Part shown: positions 45,441-55,019 of the stretch, one piece after another
Position numbering within the stretch: the stretch's first letter is position 1
Layout: each line of letters starts with the position of its first letter
Source of the DNA: Bradyrhizobium diazoefficiens
Lineage (GTDB): Bacteria; Pseudomonadota; Alphaproteobacteria; Rhizobiales; Xanthobacteraceae
Reading direction: 5' to 3'
Assembly (NCBI RefSeq): GCF_018131185.1
Contig: NZ_JAFCJE010000006.1
Span: 469,595-533,594 of the forward strand
Length of the DNA: 64,000 nt
Made by a program: the position numbers and the translations under genes
Notes under the pieces: generated by a model
Seen by the model: only the letters and a program-made list of their open reading frames with translations
Databases searched by the model: none
What the model was told of the DNA's origin: nothing

Positions 45441-46805
45441 ATGCCCATCAACATCCTGATGCCCGCTCTCTCGCCGACCATGGAGAAGGGCAACCTCGCC
45501 AAGTGGCTGAAGAAGGAAGGCGACAAGGTCAAATCCGGCGACGTCATCGCCGAAATCGAGACCGACAAGGCGACGATGGAGGTCGAGGCCATCGACGAGG
45601 GCACGATCGCCAAGATCCTGGTGCCCGAGGGCACGCAGGACGTCCCGGTCAACGATGTGATCGCGGTGCTGGCCGGCGAGGGCGAGGATGTGAAGGCGGC
45701 CGGCGCAGCCAAGCCCAGCGCTTCGGCCGCACCTCCGAAAGCTGCCGAAGCGCCGGCTCCCGCGCCTGCTGCGCCCAAATCTGCACCGCCCCAGTCCGCA
45801 CCGCCCAAGTCTGCACCGGCCCCCGCCGCTGCACCGGCGCCGCAGACCGCACCGGCCGCGCAGGGCAACGGCCATGGCGGCCGCGTATTCTCGTCGCCTT
45901 TGGCGCGGCGTCTCGCCAAGGAAGCCGGCATCGATGTCGGCATGGTCACCGGCACCGGTCCGCACGGCCGCGTGGTCGCGCGCGACGTGGAGCAGGCCAA
46001 GTCGGGCAAGGGCCTCAAGGCGCCTGCCGCGGCACCGTCCGGTGCGTCCTCGATCGCACCGACCATGTCGGACAAGCAGATCCTGTCGCTGTTCGAGCCG
46101 GGCTCCTACGACATCGTCCCGCATGACGGCATGCGCCGCACCATCGCGCAGCGCCTGACGGCGTCGATCCAGAACGTCCCGCACTTCTACCTCACCATCG
46201 ACTGCGACATCGGCAAGCTGCTCGCCGCCCGCGAGGAGATCAACGCAGCCGCGCCGAAGGACAAGGAGAAGAAGCCGCTCTACAAGATCTCTGTCAACGA
46301 CTTCGTCATCAAGGCGATGGCGGTCGCGCTGCAGAAGATCCCGAACTGCAATGTGAGCTGGACCGAAAGCGGCATGGTCAAGCACCACCATTCCGACGTC
46401 GGCGTTGCCGTGGCGATGCCCGGCGGCCTGATCACGCCGATCATCCGTAAGGCCGAGACCAAGACGCTCTCCACCATCTCCAACGAGATGAAGGATTTTG
46501 CCGCGCGCGCACGGTCCCGCAAATTGAAGCCGGAGGAATACCAGGGCGGCACCACCGCCGTGTCCAACCTCGGCATGTACGGCATCAGCCACTTCACCGC
46601 CGTGATCAACCCGCCGCATGCGACCATCCTCGCGGTCGGCACCAGTGAGGAGCGTCCCGTCGTGCGCAGCGGCAAGATCGAGATCGCCAACATGATGAGC
46701 GTGACCTTGTCTTGCGATCACCGTGCCATCGACGGCGCGCTCGGCGCCGAGCTGATCGGCGCCTTCAAGCAGCTGATCGAAAATCCTGTGATGATGATGG
46801 TCTGA
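45441..46805 (+). CDS. pdhC: dihydrolipoamide acetyltransferase (E2) of pyruvate dehydrogenase
   Basis: Transfers the acetyl group to coenzyme A and forms the core of the complex. Residues 1-80 are a lipoyl domain (ETDKATMEVEA), followed by a long Ala/Pro linker (about 85-135) with SAPP-type repeats. A peripheral subunit-binding domain (VFSSPLARRLAKEAGIDV) and the catalytic domain with LSCDHRAIDGALG complete the protein. It has 454 residues with one lipoyl domain. Confidence 0.97.
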   Translation: MPINILMPALSPTMEKGNLAKWLKKEGDKVKSGDVIAEIETDKATMEVEAIDEGTIAKILVPEGTQDVPVNDVIAVLAGEGEDVKAAGAAKPSASAAPPKAAEAPAPAPAAPKSAPPQSAPPKSAPAPAAAPAPQTAPAAQGNGHGGRVFSSPLARRLAKEAGIDVGMVTGTGPHGRVVARDVEQAKSGKGLKAPAAAPSGASSIAPTMSDKQILSLFEPGSYDIVPHDGMRRTIAQRLTASIQNVPHFYLTIDCDIGKLLAAREEINAAAPKDKEKKPLYKISVNDFVIKAMAVALQKIPNCNVSWTESGMVKHHHSDVGVAVAMPGGLITPIIRKAETKTLSTISNEMKDFAARARSRKLKPEEYQGGTTAVSNLGMYGISHFTAVINPPHATILAVGTSEERPVVRSGKIEIANMMSVTLSCDHRAIDGALGAELIGAFKQLIENPVMMMV

Positions 46806-46827
46806 CGCGGCGGCAGAGGGGGCAACC

Positions 46828-47061
46828 TTGCATGTCCGGACCCGCTGGCCATGGATGTCGCTGCTGCTCGCCGCCGCCGTCGCGCTCAACCCGATTGGGC
46901 TCGATTTTCTTCACTCTGCGTTCTTTGCCGGTGAGCAACTGGCACGGAACATCGCTCAGCCTATCGTGCTTACCGCGCTGGCCGTCATAGCCCTGGTGGT
47001 GGTGCTCGAATGGCTGGTGAGGTCTTTTCTGGTCAAGCGCCGCGCTCGCGGCGCCTCTTGA
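46828..47061 (+). CDS. small two-helix membrane protein in the pdh cluster
   Basis: A 77-residue protein with two hydrophobic helices (about 9-27 and 42-66) and a basic tail (LVKRRARGAS). It starts with TTG five bases after AGAGGGGG; an ATG nine codons in is the alternative. It sits 22 bases after pdhC and 17 before lpdA, so it is co-transcribed. Function is unknown; from memory small proteins at this place recur in Bradyrhizobium. Confidence 0.6.
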   Translation: MHVRTRWPWMSLLLAAAVALNPIGLDFLHSAFFAGEQLARNIAQPIVLTALAVIALVVVLEWLVRSFLVKRRARGAS

Positions 47062-47078
47062 GTTGAACGGGAGCCGCC

Positions 47079-48500
47079 ATGGCCGATACATCCTTCGACG
47101 TCATCATCATCGGCTCCGGCCCCGGCGGCTACGTCACCGCCATCCGCGCCGCCCAGCTCGGCTTCAAGGTCGCGATCGTCGAAAAATCCTATCTCGGCGG
47201 CATCTGCCTGAACTGGGGCTGCATCCCGACCAAGGCGCTGCTGCGCTCGGCCGAGATCTATCACTACATGCAGCACGCAAAGGACTACGGCCTGTCGGCG
47301 GAGAAGGTCTCGTTCGATCCGAAGGCTGTGGTGCAGCGCTCGCGCGGTGTCTCCAAGCGCCTGAACGACGGCGTCGGCTTCCTGATGAAGAAGAACAAGG
47401 TCAGCGTGATCTGGGGCGCCGCCGCGATCGAGGCGCCGGGCAAAGTTGTCGTGAAGAAGTCCGACGTCGAGGGCCCGAAGGGCGCGCTGGGCGAGGGGAC
47501 CTATCAGGCGAAACACATCATCGTCGCCACCGGCGCGCGGCCGCGCGTGTTGCCGGGGCTCGAGCCCGACAAGAAGCTGATCTGGACCTATTTCGAGGCG
47601 ATGGTGCCGGAGAAGATGCCGAAGTCGCTGCTGGTGGTCGGCTCGGGTGCGATCGGCATCGAGTTCGCCTCGTTCTTCCACGCCATGGGCTCCGAGGTCA
47701 CGGTGGTCGAGGTGCTGCCGCAGATCCTCCCGGTCGAGGACGCCGAGATCGCCGGCCTTGCGCGCAAGCGCCTGGAAAAGCAGGGCATCAAGATCATGTC
47801 CTCCACCAAGGTGACCAAGCTGGAGAAGAAGGCCGACAGCGTCGTCGCCACCATCGACGACGGCAAGGGGAAGCCGGTCACATCAGAGTTCGAGCGCGTG
47901 ATCTCGGCGGTCGGCGTCGTCGGCAACATCGAAAATCTTGGTCTGGAAAAGATCGGCGTGAAGACCGACCGCGGCATCATCGTCGTCGACGGCTACGGCA
48001 AGACCAACGTCCCCGGCATCTACGCCATCGGCGACGTTGCGGGCCCGCCCATGCTGGCTCACAAGGCCGAGCATGAGGGTGTGATCTGCGTCGAGGCCAT
48101 CAAGGGACTGCACCCGCATCCCATGGACAAGAACCTGATCCCGGGCTGCACCTATTGCCAGCCACAAGTGGCCTCCGTCGGCCTGACCGAAGCCAAGGCC
48201 AAGGAGAGCGGCCGCGAGATCCGCGTCGGCCGCTTCCCCTTCGTCGGCAACGGCAAGGCCATCGCGCTCGGCGAGGATCAGGGCCTGGTCAAGGTGATCT
48301 TCGACAAGAAGACCGGCCAGCTCCTCGGCGCCCACATGGTCGGCGCGGAAGTCACCGAGCTGATCCAGGGCTACGTCGTCGCGATGAACCTGGAGACCAC
48401 GGAAGAAGAGCTGATGCATACGGTCTTCCCGCATCCGACGCTGTCGGAGATGATGAAGGAAGCCGTGCTGGATGCGTATGGAAGGGTGTTGAATATCTGA
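47079..48500 (+). CDS. lpdA: dihydrolipoamide dehydrogenase (E3)
   Basis: Reoxidises dihydrolipoamide with NAD. The 473-residue flavoprotein has the FAD motif GSGPGGYVTAIRAAQLG, the redox disulfide in GGICLNWGCIPTKA, the NAD motif GSGAIGIEF and the catalytic His-Glu in FPHPTLSE. It closes the pdh cluster. Confidence 0.97.
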   Translation: MADTSFDVIIIGSGPGGYVTAIRAAQLGFKVAIVEKSYLGGICLNWGCIPTKALLRSAEIYHYMQHAKDYGLSAEKVSFDPKAVVQRSRGVSKRLNDGVGFLMKKNKVSVIWGAAAIEAPGKVVVKKSDVEGPKGALGEGTYQAKHIIVATGARPRVLPGLEPDKKLIWTYFEAMVPEKMPKSLLVVGSGAIGIEFASFFHAMGSEVTVVEVLPQILPVEDAEIAGLARKRLEKQGIKIMSSTKVTKLEKKADSVVATIDDGKGKPVTSEFERVISAVGVVGNIENLGLEKIGVKTDRGIIVVDGYGKTNVPGIYAIGDVAGPPMLAHKAEHEGVICVEAIKGLHPHPMDKNLIPGCTYCQPQVASVGLTEAKAKESGREIRVGRFPFVGNGKAIALGEDQGLVKVIFDKKTGQLLGAHMVGAEVTELIQGYVVAMNLETTEEELMHTVFPHPTLSEMMKEAVLDAYGRVLNI

Positions 48501-48507
48501 CGGCCGC

Positions 48508-48591
48508 CGTCACGAGCGAAGTGAAGCAATCCAGAATGCCTCCGCGGAAAGAGTCTGGATGGCTTAGTCGCGAGAGTTCCTCGCAATGACG
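48508..48591. repeat. Bradyrhizobium-type intergenic palindromic repeat, copy C
   Basis: Arms AGCAATCCAGA (48525-48535) and TCTGGATGGCT (48554-48564) form an imperfect hairpin, flanked by CGTCACGAGCG and GCAATGACG. The ends are characteristic of a repeat that I recall as abundant in Bradyrhizobium. It lies between lpdA and the threonine synthase gene and may act as a terminator. Confidence 0.65.
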
Positions 48592-48632
48592 AGTAAAAAG
48601 AGCAGTTCAATAAGCAAGAAGAAAGAAGCAAC

Positions 48633-49874
48633 ATGCACGACAACGACAACCTCACCATCGAACGCCCGACCTTCGTCACCCATCTCGAATGCGCGATGGA
48701 GGGCGATCATTACGCCGCCGACCAGGTCCACAACCTCTCCAAGGCCGGCAAGCCGCTTCTCGTCCGCTACGACCTCGCCGGCGTGAAGAAGGCGCTGACC
48801 AAGGACGCGCTCGCCCAACGTCCCGGCGACATGTGGCGCTACCGCGAGCTGCTGCCGGTGCGCAAGTGCAAGGACATCGTCTCGCTCGGCGAGGTCACGA
48901 CGCCGCTGATCCGGTTGCCCAAGCTCGGCAAAAAGCTCGGCGGCGGCGAGGTCATCGTCAAGGATGAGGGCCGTCTGCCGACCGGCTCGTTCAAGGCCCG
49001 CGGCCTCGTGATGGCGGTGTCGATGGGCAAGGCGCTCGGCATCAAGCACATGGCGATGCCGACCAACGGCAATGCCGGCGCGGCGCTGGCCGCTTACGCC
49101 ACGAGTTGCGGCATCAAGACCACGATCTTCTGCCCGGCCGATACGCCGGAGGTGAACGTCAGCGAGATCGAGCTGCAGGGCGCGACCGTCTACCGCGTCA
49201 ACGGCTATATCGACGATTGCGGCAAGATCGTCGGCGAGGGCAAGGCCAAGGTCGGCTGGTTCGACACCTCGACGCTGAAGGAGCCGTACCGCATCGAAGG
49301 CAAGAAGACGATGGGCCTCGAGCTCGCCGAGCAGCTCGGCTGGGACGTGCCCGACGTGATCTTCTATCCGACCGGCGGCGGCACCGGTCTGATCGGCATG
49401 TGGAAGGCGTTCGACGAGCTGGAGAAGATCGGCTTCATCGGCTCGAAGCGGCCGCGCATGGTCGCGGTGCAGGCCTCCGGTTGCGCGCCGATGGTGCGCG
49501 CCTACGAGGCCGGCACCGAGCACGCCACGCGCTGGGAGAACGCTCACACCATCGCCTCCGGCATCCGCGTGCCGCAGGCGATCGGCGATTTCCTGATCCT
49601 GCGCGCGGTGCGCGAGAGCAAGGGCTTTGCCATCGCGGTCGACGACGACAAGATCTCGGCGGCGCTCAGCGAGGTCGCGCGCGAGGAGGGGCTGCTGCTG
49701 TGCCCCGAGGGCGCCGCCACTTATGCCGCCTACAAGGAAAGCCTCGCCGACGGCCGCGTCTCGAAAAGCGACCGCGTGATGCTGTTCAACTGCGCGACCG
49801 GCCTGAAGTATCCGCTGCCGCCGGTCACCCGCACGCTCGACCGCCATAAGCCGATCGACTATTCGCAGTTCTAG
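48633..49874 (+). CDS. threonine synthase (PLP-dependent)
   Basis: Converts O-phosphohomoserine to threonine. The 413-residue fold-type II enzyme binds PLP through the Lys in LPTGSFKARGL, with NGNAGAALAAYA and PTGGGTGLIGM phosphate-binding loops. It resembles the shorter, thrC2-like or archaeal-type threonine synthases rather than the long proteobacterial ThrC. Another member of the same fold (a diaminopropionate- or threonine-metabolising enzyme) cannot be fully excluded. Confidence 0.85.
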   Translation: MHDNDNLTIERPTFVTHLECAMEGDHYAADQVHNLSKAGKPLLVRYDLAGVKKALTKDALAQRPGDMWRYRELLPVRKCKDIVSLGEVTTPLIRLPKLGKKLGGGEVIVKDEGRLPTGSFKARGLVMAVSMGKALGIKHMAMPTNGNAGAALAAYATSCGIKTTIFCPADTPEVNVSEIELQGATVYRVNGYIDDCGKIVGEGKAKVGWFDTSTLKEPYRIEGKKTMGLELAEQLGWDVPDVIFYPTGGGTGLIGMWKAFDELEKIGFIGSKRPRMVAVQASGCAPMVRAYEAGTEHATRWENAHTIASGIRVPQAIGDFLILRAVRESKGFAIAVDDDKISAALSEVAREEGLLLCPEGAATYAAYKESLADGRVSKSDRVMLFNCATGLKYPLPPVTRTLDRHKPIDYSQF

Positions 49875-49956
49875 CGCGCATTGCGCGACGAATGATTCCT
49901 CTTCCCGTACGCGGGAAGAGCAAAAAAATAACAACGACATCGCCGGGGAGAAGACA

Positions 49957-50928
49957 ATGACGAAGGTCGTCTGGGCTGCGCTGTTTGCTGTTCTCGCTGT
50001 GACCGGCGCCGCGCGCGCCGATGACTATCCCTCCCATCCCATCACCATCATCGTGCCCTTCTCGGCCGGCGGACCGTCGGATGCGATGGCGCGTGTGCTG
50101 GCCGAGCGGATGCGGGTGTCGCTTGGCCAGGCCGTCGTGGTCGAGAACGTCACCGGCGCGGGCGGCTCGATCGGCGTCGGCCGCGCGGTGCAATCGCCGC
50201 CGGACGGCTACACCATCTCCTTCGGCCATCTCGGCACCCACGTCGCCAACGGTGCGGTCTACAAGCTCAAATACGACCTCGTCACCGACCTCGAGCCGGT
50301 CGTGCTGCTGCCGAGCAATCCGATGATCATCGTCAGCAAGAACGCAGTGCCCGCGACCTCGCTGAAGGAGTTGATCGAGTGGCTGAAGTCGCGGCCCTCA
50401 CCGCCGACAGCGGGCACCGCCGGCGCCGGCTCCGGCAGCCACATCGCCGGCGTCTATTTCGAAAGCGTCTCCGGCATCAAGCTGCAATACGTTCCGTATC
50501 GCGGCACCGCGCCCGCACTGAACGATCTCATCGCTGGTCAGATCGACCTCATCGTCGACCAGACGTCCAACTCCATCGGCCAGGTCCGTGCCAACACCAT
50601 CCGCGCCTACGCCATCACCGACAGCAAGCGCCTATCCTCGGCACCGGAGATCCCGACCGCGGAGGAGGCGGGTCTGACGGGCTTCAACATGACGCTGTGG
50701 TCGGGCATGTGGGTGCCGAAGGGCACGCCGAAGGAGATCGTGACGAAGCTCAACGCCGCGGCCGTGGAGGCGCTGAACGATCCCGCTGTGAGGAAGCAGC
50801 TCGAAGGCCAGGGCCTGGAGATGACGCCGAACGATCAGCTCACGCCCGAAGCGCTCGGCACCCGTCAGAAGGCCGAGATCGCCAAATGGTGGCCGATGAT
50901 CAAGGCCGCGAACATCAAGGTGGATTAA
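49957..50928 (+). CDS. tripartite tricarboxylate transporter (Bug-family) solute-binding protein
   Basis: A 323-residue periplasmic receptor with signal peptide (MTKVVWAALFAVLAVTGAARA) and family motifs PSHPITIIVPFSAGGPSDA, VENVTGAGGSIG and VPYRGTAPALNDLIAGQID. It should bind a carboxylate or similar small molecule. No tctA/tctB membrane genes lie nearby, as is common for this expanded family. Confidence 0.92.
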   Translation: MTKVVWAALFAVLAVTGAARADDYPSHPITIIVPFSAGGPSDAMARVLAERMRVSLGQAVVVENVTGAGGSIGVGRAVQSPPDGYTISFGHLGTHVANGAVYKLKYDLVTDLEPVVLLPSNPMIIVSKNAVPATSLKELIEWLKSRPSPPTAGTAGAGSGSHIAGVYFESVSGIKLQYVPYRGTAPALNDLIAGQIDLIVDQTSNSIGQVRANTIRAYAITDSKRLSSAPEIPTAEEAGLTGFNMTLWSGMWVPKGTPKEIVTKLNAAAVEALNDPAVRKQLEGQGLEMTPNDQLTPEALGTRQKAEIAKWWPMIKAANIKVD

Positions 50929-51080
50929 GCCGGGCGGCGCCATGCCCCGCTGCATGTCGTCAGGTTCCGCGACGCATTCCGAGCGGGCGGCGAACGCGGG
51001 GCATCTCGCGGGAGGCCCTCGCGAGAAGCGGAATTGATCCTGGTCGCTGTCCACCCTCGCATTTGCTCGCCGCCGGTCGC

Positions 51081-51467
51081 TCACTGCGTGGTTTCGTGAC
51101 CTGCTGCCAGCGCACGGTCCAGGCATTGCATCAGATCCGAGGCGGCGAACGGCTTTCCGAGAAAACAGGTTGCCCCGGCGTTGAGTGCACGTACACGTAC
51201 GCTCTCATCCGGGAAAGCCGTGATGAAGATGAACGGCGTTGCCGAGCCATGCGCGCGCATCTGCGTCAACAGATCGATCCCGGTCATCAGCGGCATCTGC
51301 ACGTCGGCGATCACGCACGAGGTGTCATTCGAATCGTCCGATCTCAAAAACTCCTCGGCTGAGGCGAATGTGTGAACGATATATCCACGCGATTCCAAGA
51401 GATTGTTGATTGCGGCCCGCACGTAAGGGTCGTCGTCAAGCACCGAAATGACCGAAGCCACTGACAA
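51081..51467 (-). CDS. single-domain response regulator (FixJ-type receiver)
   Basis: A CheY-like receiver without output domain (VISVLDDDPYVRAAINNLLESRG; phosphorylation Asp in CVIADVQMPLMTG; Lys in FLGKPF). TTG at 51467 was chosen because GAGGAG lies at the right distance, giving 128 residues; an upstream ATG would add a poor basic extension. It follows the FixJ-type regulator gene by 95 bases and could act as a phosphate sink or competitor in the same pathway. Confidence 0.78.
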   Translation of the reverse strand: MSVASVISVLDDDPYVRAAINNLLESRGYIVHTFASAEEFLRSDDSNDTSCVIADVQMPLMTGIDLLTQMRAHGSATPFIFITAFPDESVRVRALNAGATCFLGKPFAASDLMQCLDRALAAGHETTQ

Positions 51468-51562
51468 GACGTCCGCTCCTCGCCCGGGATTACGCTTGCC
51501 GTCGCCACGGCTATACATAAACGCGCAAGGTGGACCTGCCAGTCGCCATTGGAAACTCATAC

Positions 51563-52231
51563 TTAGGTTTGTGCGCCGGGCTTGTTGGATCCAATCCCGA
51601 GCGCCTCGCTCATCCTCACCAGATCGGCCAGCGACTTCGCGCCCATTTTCCGCATGATCTGGCCGCGATAGATTTTGACGGTGATTTCCGCCAATCCGAG
51701 CTGGGCTGCCACTTGCTTGTTCATCAGGCCGGACGTCACCAGTGACAATACGTCTCGCTCCCGCGAGGATAGTGACTCGAAGCGTGATTTCACGGTCGAG
51801 ACCGTCCTGTTGAGGTCGCGGCGCTTGCGGTCTCGTTCGATAGCGGCCTGAACCGCGTCCAGAATGTCCTGGTCGCGAACCGGCTTAGTCAAGAAGTCGA
51901 TCGCGCCGCTCTTCATGGCCCGAACCGTCATGGGAATGTCACCATGACCGGTAATGAAGATGATTGGCGTGTGGATATTTGCCTTGGCAAGATCGGACTG
52001 CAGGTCAAGGCCGCTGGCTCCGGGCAGGCGAATGTCGAGCACCAGGCAACTGGGGACATCCGGCGGCTTGGCGTGGAGGAGTTGCGGTGCCGAGCCGAAT
52101 GCTTCGACCTTGAGGCCGACCGACTCGAAGAGATTGGTGAGTGCGCGGCGCATCGATGCGTCGTCGTCGACGATGAAGACGATTGGCTGATCGCCGTCCG
52201 GCTGCGGCGAAGGCTCCGCGCGCTTGGTCAC
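51563..52231 (-). CDS. FixJ/NodW-type response regulator
   Basis: A receiver (VFIVDDDASMRRALTNLFES; Asp in CLVLDIRLPGASG; Lys in FLTKPV) followed by a LuxR-type HTH (LSSRERDVLSLVTSGLMNKQVAAQLGLAEITVKIYR). At 222 residues it is the typical NodW/FixJ form. The GTG start overlaps the stop of the sensor kinase gene (GTGA), so the pair is translationally coupled and certainly partners. Confidence 0.93.
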   Translation of the reverse strand: MTKRAEPSPQPDGDQPIVFIVDDDASMRRALTNLFESVGLKVEAFGSAPQLLHAKPPDVPSCLVLDIRLPGASGLDLQSDLAKANIHTPIIFITGHGDIPMTVRAMKSGAIDFLTKPVRDQDILDAVQAAIERDRKRRDLNRTVSTVKSRFESLSSRERDVLSLVTSGLMNKQVAAQLGLAEITVKIYRGQIMRKMGAKSLADLVRMSEALGIGSNKPGAQT

Positions 52232-54300
52232 GATGTTTGCTCTCGATAGAGGGGCAGGGTGATCTGAAAGGTCGCGCCCCGCTCCTGGTTCGGTGCGGCC
52301 GAAAGCCGTCCGCCATGGGCCTCGATGATGGAGCGGCAGATCGACAGTCCCATGCCCATGCCGGCGGATTTCGTGGTAAAGAACGGCGTGAACAGCCGAT
52401 CTATCGCCTCTTCACTGATGCCGACCCCGCAGTCGGAAACGCTCACCAGCATCGCGCCATCGCCACTCGCTCCTGAACGGATGGCCAGCTCGCGTGGGCG
52501 ATCGTGGACGTCTTCCATGGCCTCGATCCCGTTCATGATCAGGTTGATCAGGACCTGCTGCAACTGGATTCGATCGCCAAAGATATTCGGCAGTGCCGAC
52601 GACAACTCCATTCGCACCGATACGGCGTGGCTGGCCATCTCGCGCTGAACGAGCGCGACGGCCTCCCGCACGACCACGTTGGCGTCGAGTGGAACCATCT
52701 CGATGCCGGACCGCTTGGCGAGCGCCCGAACGTGACGGATCACGTCGCTGGCACGCGTGCCGTCCTCGATGATCCACTCTACGGAGCGGCGGGCCGCCTT
52801 GAGATCGGGCGGACTGCGCTGCAGCCAGGCGAGGCAGGCGTCGGCATTTGCGATGACTGCGGCGAGCGGCTGATTGATTTCGTGTGCAATGGAAGCGGTC
52901 AGCTCACCCAGTGTTGTGACGCGCGTCACATGTGCGAGCTCGGCCTGTGCCTTGCGCAGCGCGTCTTCGGCCTGATTGGTCCGGATCGCGGCGGTCACGT
53001 CGGTGCAGACGCCGCGATAGCCGAGAAAAGCGCCGTCGGCGTCGAAGAACGGCTTGCCGCTGGTCCGGACGTAGATCGGCTGCCCGTTGCGGTCTTTGCT
53101 GCGATACACCAAGTCGCGGAACGGGACGTGGGCGTCCAGCGCCGCCCGATGTTGTTGCCATTTCTCCGGCTCGAGATCGGCATCCGGCGCGATATCCCAA
53201 CGCGTAAGTCCGATCAGGCCCACGGGAGCAGAAATGGTATCTGAGTGTTCTGATATCTCGGTCACGCGATGGTCCGGCCCCGTCTCCCAGAACCAGTCGG
53301 AGGCGGTTTCGGCATAGTCGCGGAAGCGCTGCTCGCTATCGCGCAGTTTGCGCTCTGCCTCTTTGGTCGCCGTGATGTCAGTCACCGATCCGACGAATTC
53401 GACGTGACCGCTCGCATCCCGCATCGCCCGGGCTACCGCTCGGACGTACTTGATCGTGCCGTCGGGCATTATGAGCCGGTATTCATGATCGAAATCTCTT
53501 TCCTCGCGTGCCGCCCGACCCGTGGTCCGTTGCACCGCAAGCCGGTCCTCCGGATGGATACGCTCGAGCATGAGCGGGACCTCGGGCTTCGTCCCCTCCT
53601 CGAATTGGAAGATGCGATAGGTCTCCTTGGACCAGGTGATCTCGCCGGTCGCGGCCTTCCAGCCGAAACTGCCGGTGTGGCTCAATTCCTGCGCCTGGGC
53701 GAGATAGGCCTCGCTCTGTCGCAGCGCATTCTCCGCTTCCTTGCGCTCGGTGATGTTCTCGCAGGCCACCAGCACGATCGGTCCGCCATTGGCCCGCAGC
53801 ATGGTCTTGGCGTTCTCGCGCACCCATAGCACCGAGCCGTCCTTGCGAACCTTCCGGATTTCCCAGGTGTGTGATTGATCAATGGTCTTGAGGCACAGCG
53901 CGACGCACGTCCGGACGAAGTCACGATCTTCCTCGAAGAAGACATCCAGCACCGATCGGCCGATCAATTCCTTGGCCGTGTAGCCGAGCTGCGCCGCGCC
54001 GAACGTGTTCACGTTGATCACGGTTCCGGTCGGATCGACCATGAAGTACATGACCGGGTTGTGCTCGAAGACCTGCTGCCACTGCTTGACCGCCTCGAGC
54101 AAACCGGCGTCCGGCTCAGTGTGCGGCCCGGCAGTGACAACCTGCCTGACGCAGCCGACGAGGAATTGTGCGGCTGACTTCCCGAACGTTGCTGCCCGGC
54201 CCGGCTTCATCGCAGACGCTCCCGGCGCTCTCTGCGTGAACACGAGTAGAGCACGTTGCCGCGAGAGGAGCAATTCCGGCCAAAGTCGACGGGCGATCAT
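52228..54300 (-). CDS. multi-PAS sensor histidine kinase
   Basis: Three consecutive PAS/PAC domains (the first near VFEHNPVMYFMVDPTGTVIN, the second with HTGSFGWKAATGEITWSKE, the third with FRDYAETASDWFWETG) precede a HisKA domain with phosphoacceptor H473 in SIAHEINQPLAAV and an HATPase domain (NLIMNGIEAM, DCGVGISEE, GMGMGLSICRSI). No membrane helix is clear, so it is probably cytoplasmic. The start is uncertain: ATG at 54300 with AGAGG upstream was preferred, but in-frame starts reach 54399. The signal is unknown. Confidence 0.88.
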   Translation of the reverse strand: MIARRLWPELLLSRQRALLVFTQRAPGASAMKPGRAATFGKSAAQFLVGCVRQVVTAGPHTEPDAGLLEAVKQWQQVFEHNPVMYFMVDPTGTVINVNTFGAAQLGYTAKELIGRSVLDVFFEEDRDFVRTCVALCLKTIDQSHTWEIRKVRKDGSVLWVRENAKTMLRANGGPIVLVACENITERKEAENALRQSEAYLAQAQELSHTGSFGWKAATGEITWSKETYRIFQFEEGTKPEVPLMLERIHPEDRLAVQRTTGRAAREERDFDHEYRLIMPDGTIKYVRAVARAMRDASGHVEFVGSVTDITATKEAERKLRDSEQRFRDYAETASDWFWETGPDHRVTEISEHSDTISAPVGLIGLTRWDIAPDADLEPEKWQQHRAALDAHVPFRDLVYRSKDRNGQPIYVRTSGKPFFDADGAFLGYRGVCTDVTAAIRTNQAEDALRKAQAELAHVTRVTTLGELTASIAHEINQPLAAVIANADACLAWLQRSPPDLKAARRSVEWIIEDGTRASDVIRHVRALAKRSGIEMVPLDANVVVREAVALVQREMASHAVSVRMELSSALPNIFGDRIQLQQVLINLIMNGIEAMEDVHDRPRELAIRSGASGDGAMLVSVSDCGVGISEEAIDRLFTPFFTTKSAGMGMGLSICRSIIEAHGGRLSAAPNQERGATFQITLPLYREQTS

Positions 54301-54755
54301 GACGTGCGCCTCTGCATCGAGCGCTGCTCTGTCCATTGCGTGGCGCCCCGAGGACGCCATGCCGGCGGGATCTTCACGGTGACCGTGCGGCCGGAGCATC
54401 GTGCGCCGTCTCGTTGAACATGAGCCGGGGAGCCCCGGGGCGAGTACGGGACAAACCTAGGTATAGGGCCGCCATTCCTAATCATATTGGCCATTTACCT
54501 CCGTACAATTGAGCATCTCGTGCCCGGCGAACTAGCCTTATGACCAATCGGGAGTGTCGACCGGTCGATCGCAGCGAGCGCACGAGAACCGGTCTGAAGC
54601 TAGCGGCCGAGGTGTCTTACCGACAAACAACGACCAGGGACGAACCGCCGGAATACTCGTGATGCAGCCGCCGCCGCGGCAATTCACGACCCGCGCGAGG
54701 TCGAAGGAAATGAACTGGTAAAGCGCAAGTAACCAAGCGACAGAGGAAGATAACA
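54301..54755. other. intergenic stretch before the small Cys-rich genes
   Basis: About 450 bases hold the possible N-terminal extension of the kinase (to 54399) and then no recognisable gene. The promoter of the gene at 54756 must lie here but I could not place it. Confidence 0.4.
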
Positions 54756-54965
54756 ATGTGCGATACATCGGTACTTCCTAAGCGTGGCCTATCCCAGTCC
54801 GAACCTTGCCCTTCAGTCAATGGCTGTGGGGTGTGCGGCGGCAAGTTCGGTCTGATCCGCTACTATTCCTGGCGCACCGCGCTCTGCTCCAAGAAGTGTG
54901 TCGATCGCTTCCGCACCCGCCGCGAACGCGACCGCCGGTGGTTGTTTCGGGTTCAGGTTGCCTGA
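54756..54965 (+). CDS. small zinc-ribbon-like protein, 69 aa
   Basis: Cysteines are arranged as CGVCGGKFG ... ALCSKKCVDRF, a C-x2-C ... C-x3-C set that could bind one zinc in a treble-clef-like fold. The C-terminus is very basic (RFRTRRERDRRW). AGAGGAAG precedes the ATG. It begins a run of four small same-strand genes. Function is unknown; RNA or DNA binding would fit the basic tail but is not shown. Confidence 0.65.
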   Translation: MCDTSVLPKRGLSQSEPCPSVNGCGVCGGKFGLIRYYSWRTALCSKKCVDRFRTRRERDRRWLFRVQVA

Positions 54966-55019
54966 GGCCGAATTAGAGAACTGACTTCGTTCCGAAGGTC
55001 TGACCCGGGAGCCCGTGCG

